In this document: one piece after another, positions 62,757 to 64,000 of the stretch
How positions within the stretch are numbered: the first letter of the stretch is position 1
Layout of the letters: every line of letters starts with the position of its first letter
Assembly (NCBI RefSeq): GCF_007753095.1
Contig: NZ_CP036348.1
Coordinates: forward strand, 806,001 to 870,000
Source of the DNA: Rosistilla carotiformis
Lineage (GTDB): Bacteria > Planctomycetota > Planctomycetia > Pirellulales > Pirellulaceae
Reading direction: 5' to 3'
Length of the DNA: 64,000 nt
The notes under the pieces: generated by a model
The model's database searches: none
What the model was told of the DNA's origin: nothing
What the model saw: the letters and a program-made list of their open reading frames with translations, nothing else
Position numbers and translations under genes: made by a program

Positions 62757-63188
62757 TTATTTTCGCTGGTTGTGTGCCCTCCTGCAACACCCAGCTGTGA
62801 TCATTGCAGCCACGTCCCACGTGCAAGTCTTTTCCGGGCGTCTGAGAACTTCTTTACGAAGCTGATCGCGCATGCCCAAAGTCGCTTCGAGAATGTATCC
62901 CAAGTGATCGACCAAACGGCCGGAGACGCCGAACACCTTGCCGACTTCGTCGCGGGCCCTGGCATTCACTTGTGGAAGATCTTCCTCAAGTGTTTTCTTT
63001 CCTGGTGCTGTGCCAGCGTGATCCCGCTGCCGCTCCTTCGCCCGCTGGTCGTAAAGATCGCGAGCCCGAAGAGCGCACGCTGCCTTTTCCGTCGGGCGCA
63101 TGTGGCGACGGTGAAGGTTCTCAGACATGACAAAGGCGATTGGATCGTCGGGGTTCACTTCGATGGTGACCGGTTCACTCCCTGCCAT
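62757..63188 (-). pseudogene. Second ParB-like (HTH part) gene fragment
   Basis: DDPIAFVMSENLHRRHMRPT, then ALRARDLYDQRAKERQRD and VFGVSGRLVDHL, align closely with the fragment at 58408-58857. The ParB catalytic N-terminus is again absent. The first ATG of the fragment (before AGSEP) is only the first Met, not a likely native start. Confidence 0.55.
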
Positions 63189-63518
63189 CACCAGACGCGA
63201 ACTTGTGCGGCGACTGTCGAACAAGGCAAGTATCCACTTGCCGAGTGTCGCAATCCATCGTCGTTGTGTGCGATTCAAATATTTTGGTATTTTGCAAGCT
63301 GCAGCTATTGTCACATAGCAGCGTAGCGTTAATATTGAAACGGCAGCAGAGTGTGAACGGAAACCCCGACGCAGCTGCCGAACGAACACAGGCATTGTTG
63401 CCAACTATCAGCTACCGAGAACCGGAGCCCGATCATCATCCTAATGGGATGTTGAGGTGCTGCGGTTTTTTTCGTTGGCATCGCTCTGGTCGGGCTCCAC
63501 TACACTGGAGCACTCTCT

Positions 63519-63743
63519 ATGACCAGCAGCTCTCATTACCTCCCCCTGCACTCTGCCGTCGAGCAGGTGATCAACGCTCCCGTCAATCGTGTAACAGCCT
63601 GGCGCTGGGCAACGCGTCCCAATCGATACGGTGTCCAGCTGCAGAGTTGGATAATCGGTGGAAAGCGTCGCACTACAGTCGCAGCCGCCGAAAGGTACAT
63701 CGCCGAGTCGACCGCCGCCGCCAACGCAGCACCGCGGAGCTAG
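63519..63743 (+). CDS. DUF1580-like small DNA-binding protein
   Basis: A 74-residue protein with the DUF1580 pattern LHSAVEQVI...VNRVTAWRWATRPNRYGVQLQSWIIGG; the WRW...GxxL segment resembles a winged helix like those of excisionases. Such proteins are common in planctomycete mobile elements. A GGAG site lies eight bases upstream of the ATG. It may act as excisionase or regulator of the element. Confidence 0.65.
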   Translation: MTSSSHYLPLHSAVEQVINAPVNRVTAWRWATRPNRYGVQLQSWIIGGKRRTTVAAAERYIAESTAAANAAPRS

Positions 63744-63747
63744 GTCG

Positions 63748-63969
63748 ATGCATTGCGTCACCATACCCAACCACCATCGCGCATGCCTGCGCGAATCCCT
63801 CGCGACAGTTGCCCGTCGATGTGGGTTCACGCACTTGCCGCCGAATGACCAGCACCGCGCAATCGGCCAGCTGACCGAGCAACGCCGCGCAGAGGTGATG
63901 CGGCGTCTGGAAGCGATCCCAATGCAAATTCGGAAGCCGGTAACCGAAACCAGGGAGGCTAACGAGTGA
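63748..63969 (+). CDS. Small hypothetical protein after the DUF1580 gene
   Basis: A 73-residue charged protein (IGQLTEQRRAEVMRRLEAI) of unknown family. It starts four bases after the DUF1580 stop and overlaps the next start by four bases, so all three are probably one operon. Confidence 0.5.
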   Translation: MHCVTIPNHHRACLRESLATVARRCGFTHLPPNDQHRAIGQLTEQRRAEVMRRLEAIPMQIRKPVTETREANE

Positions 63970-64000
63970 TTGGAAATTACTTCGTTGTCAGCCGCTCGAT
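63966..64000 (+). CDS. Start of a gene cut by the window edge
   Basis: A GTG overlapping the previous stop (GTGA) opens a frame reading MIGNYFVVSRS to the edge. Coupled starts of this kind usually mark the next operon gene. Too short to identify. Confidence 0.35.
   Translation, partial: MIGNYFVVSRS

Overview
The window is high-GC bacterial chromosome and fits a planctomycete, probably of the Pirellulales. Evidence: three secreted type I sulfatases, a planctomycete-type flagellar hook/export operon, a short BON protein, a GxxExxY protein, a DUF1580 protein, a small secreted protein ending in a CPGMVLPDG-type motif, and a DUF4175-like/VWA/caspase-fold envelope operon. The organism name itself is inference.

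Layout. 0-4.5 kb: end of a CorC/CNNM-type protein, a DUF21 paralogue, phosphatidylserine decarboxylase, and a chemotaxis receptor with a c-type heme motif. 5-10.2 kb: argG, facing larB-nnrD-ribF-nrnA. 10.2-11.9 kb: a GxxExxY protein embedded in palindromes of one motif (GGCAGAATGA), with a 25-unit tandem array and two MITE-like elements. 11.9-16.8 kb: an ABC-2 exporter pair, then ispF, cysS and ruvC. 17-20.8 kb: two sulfatases flanking a small secreted protein with a textbook sigma-54 promoter. 20.8-30 kb: flagellar operon fliG-fliH-fliI-fliJ-motE-like-fliK-flgD-flgE, all on the minus strand. 30.6-32.7 kb: BON protein and a third sulfatase. 33-40.5 kb: an envelope operon of a 1319-residue DUF4175-like protein with 40 pentapeptide repeats, a VWA/GATase-like protein and a secreted caspase-fold peptidase-like protein. 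41.7-45.3 kb: a divergent PII protein with its own sigma-54 promoter, a TPR glycosyltransferase-like protein, and the primary-type sigma factor with a clear terminator. 46-55.6 kb: zinc-ribbon proteins, methyltransferase, DinB protein, FHA-cyclase, BaiN-like flavoprotein, a VapC-type toxin/antitoxin pair, and hflK/hflC. 55.9-58.1 kb: tRNA-Asp and prfC. 58.1-64 kb: an accessory region with a tRNA 3'-end fragment, two related ParB-like gene fragments, a frameshifted membrane protein, an AT-richer FAD monooxygenase-like gene, a secreted low-molecular-weight phosphatase-like protein and DUF1580 genes. It looks like the remains of integrative elements.

Most of the window is ordinary housekeeping. 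The stretches that deserve attention are the GGCAGAATGA palindrome/GxxExxY locus, the two sigma-54 promoters and their genes, the caspase-like member of the VWA operon, and the accessory tail.
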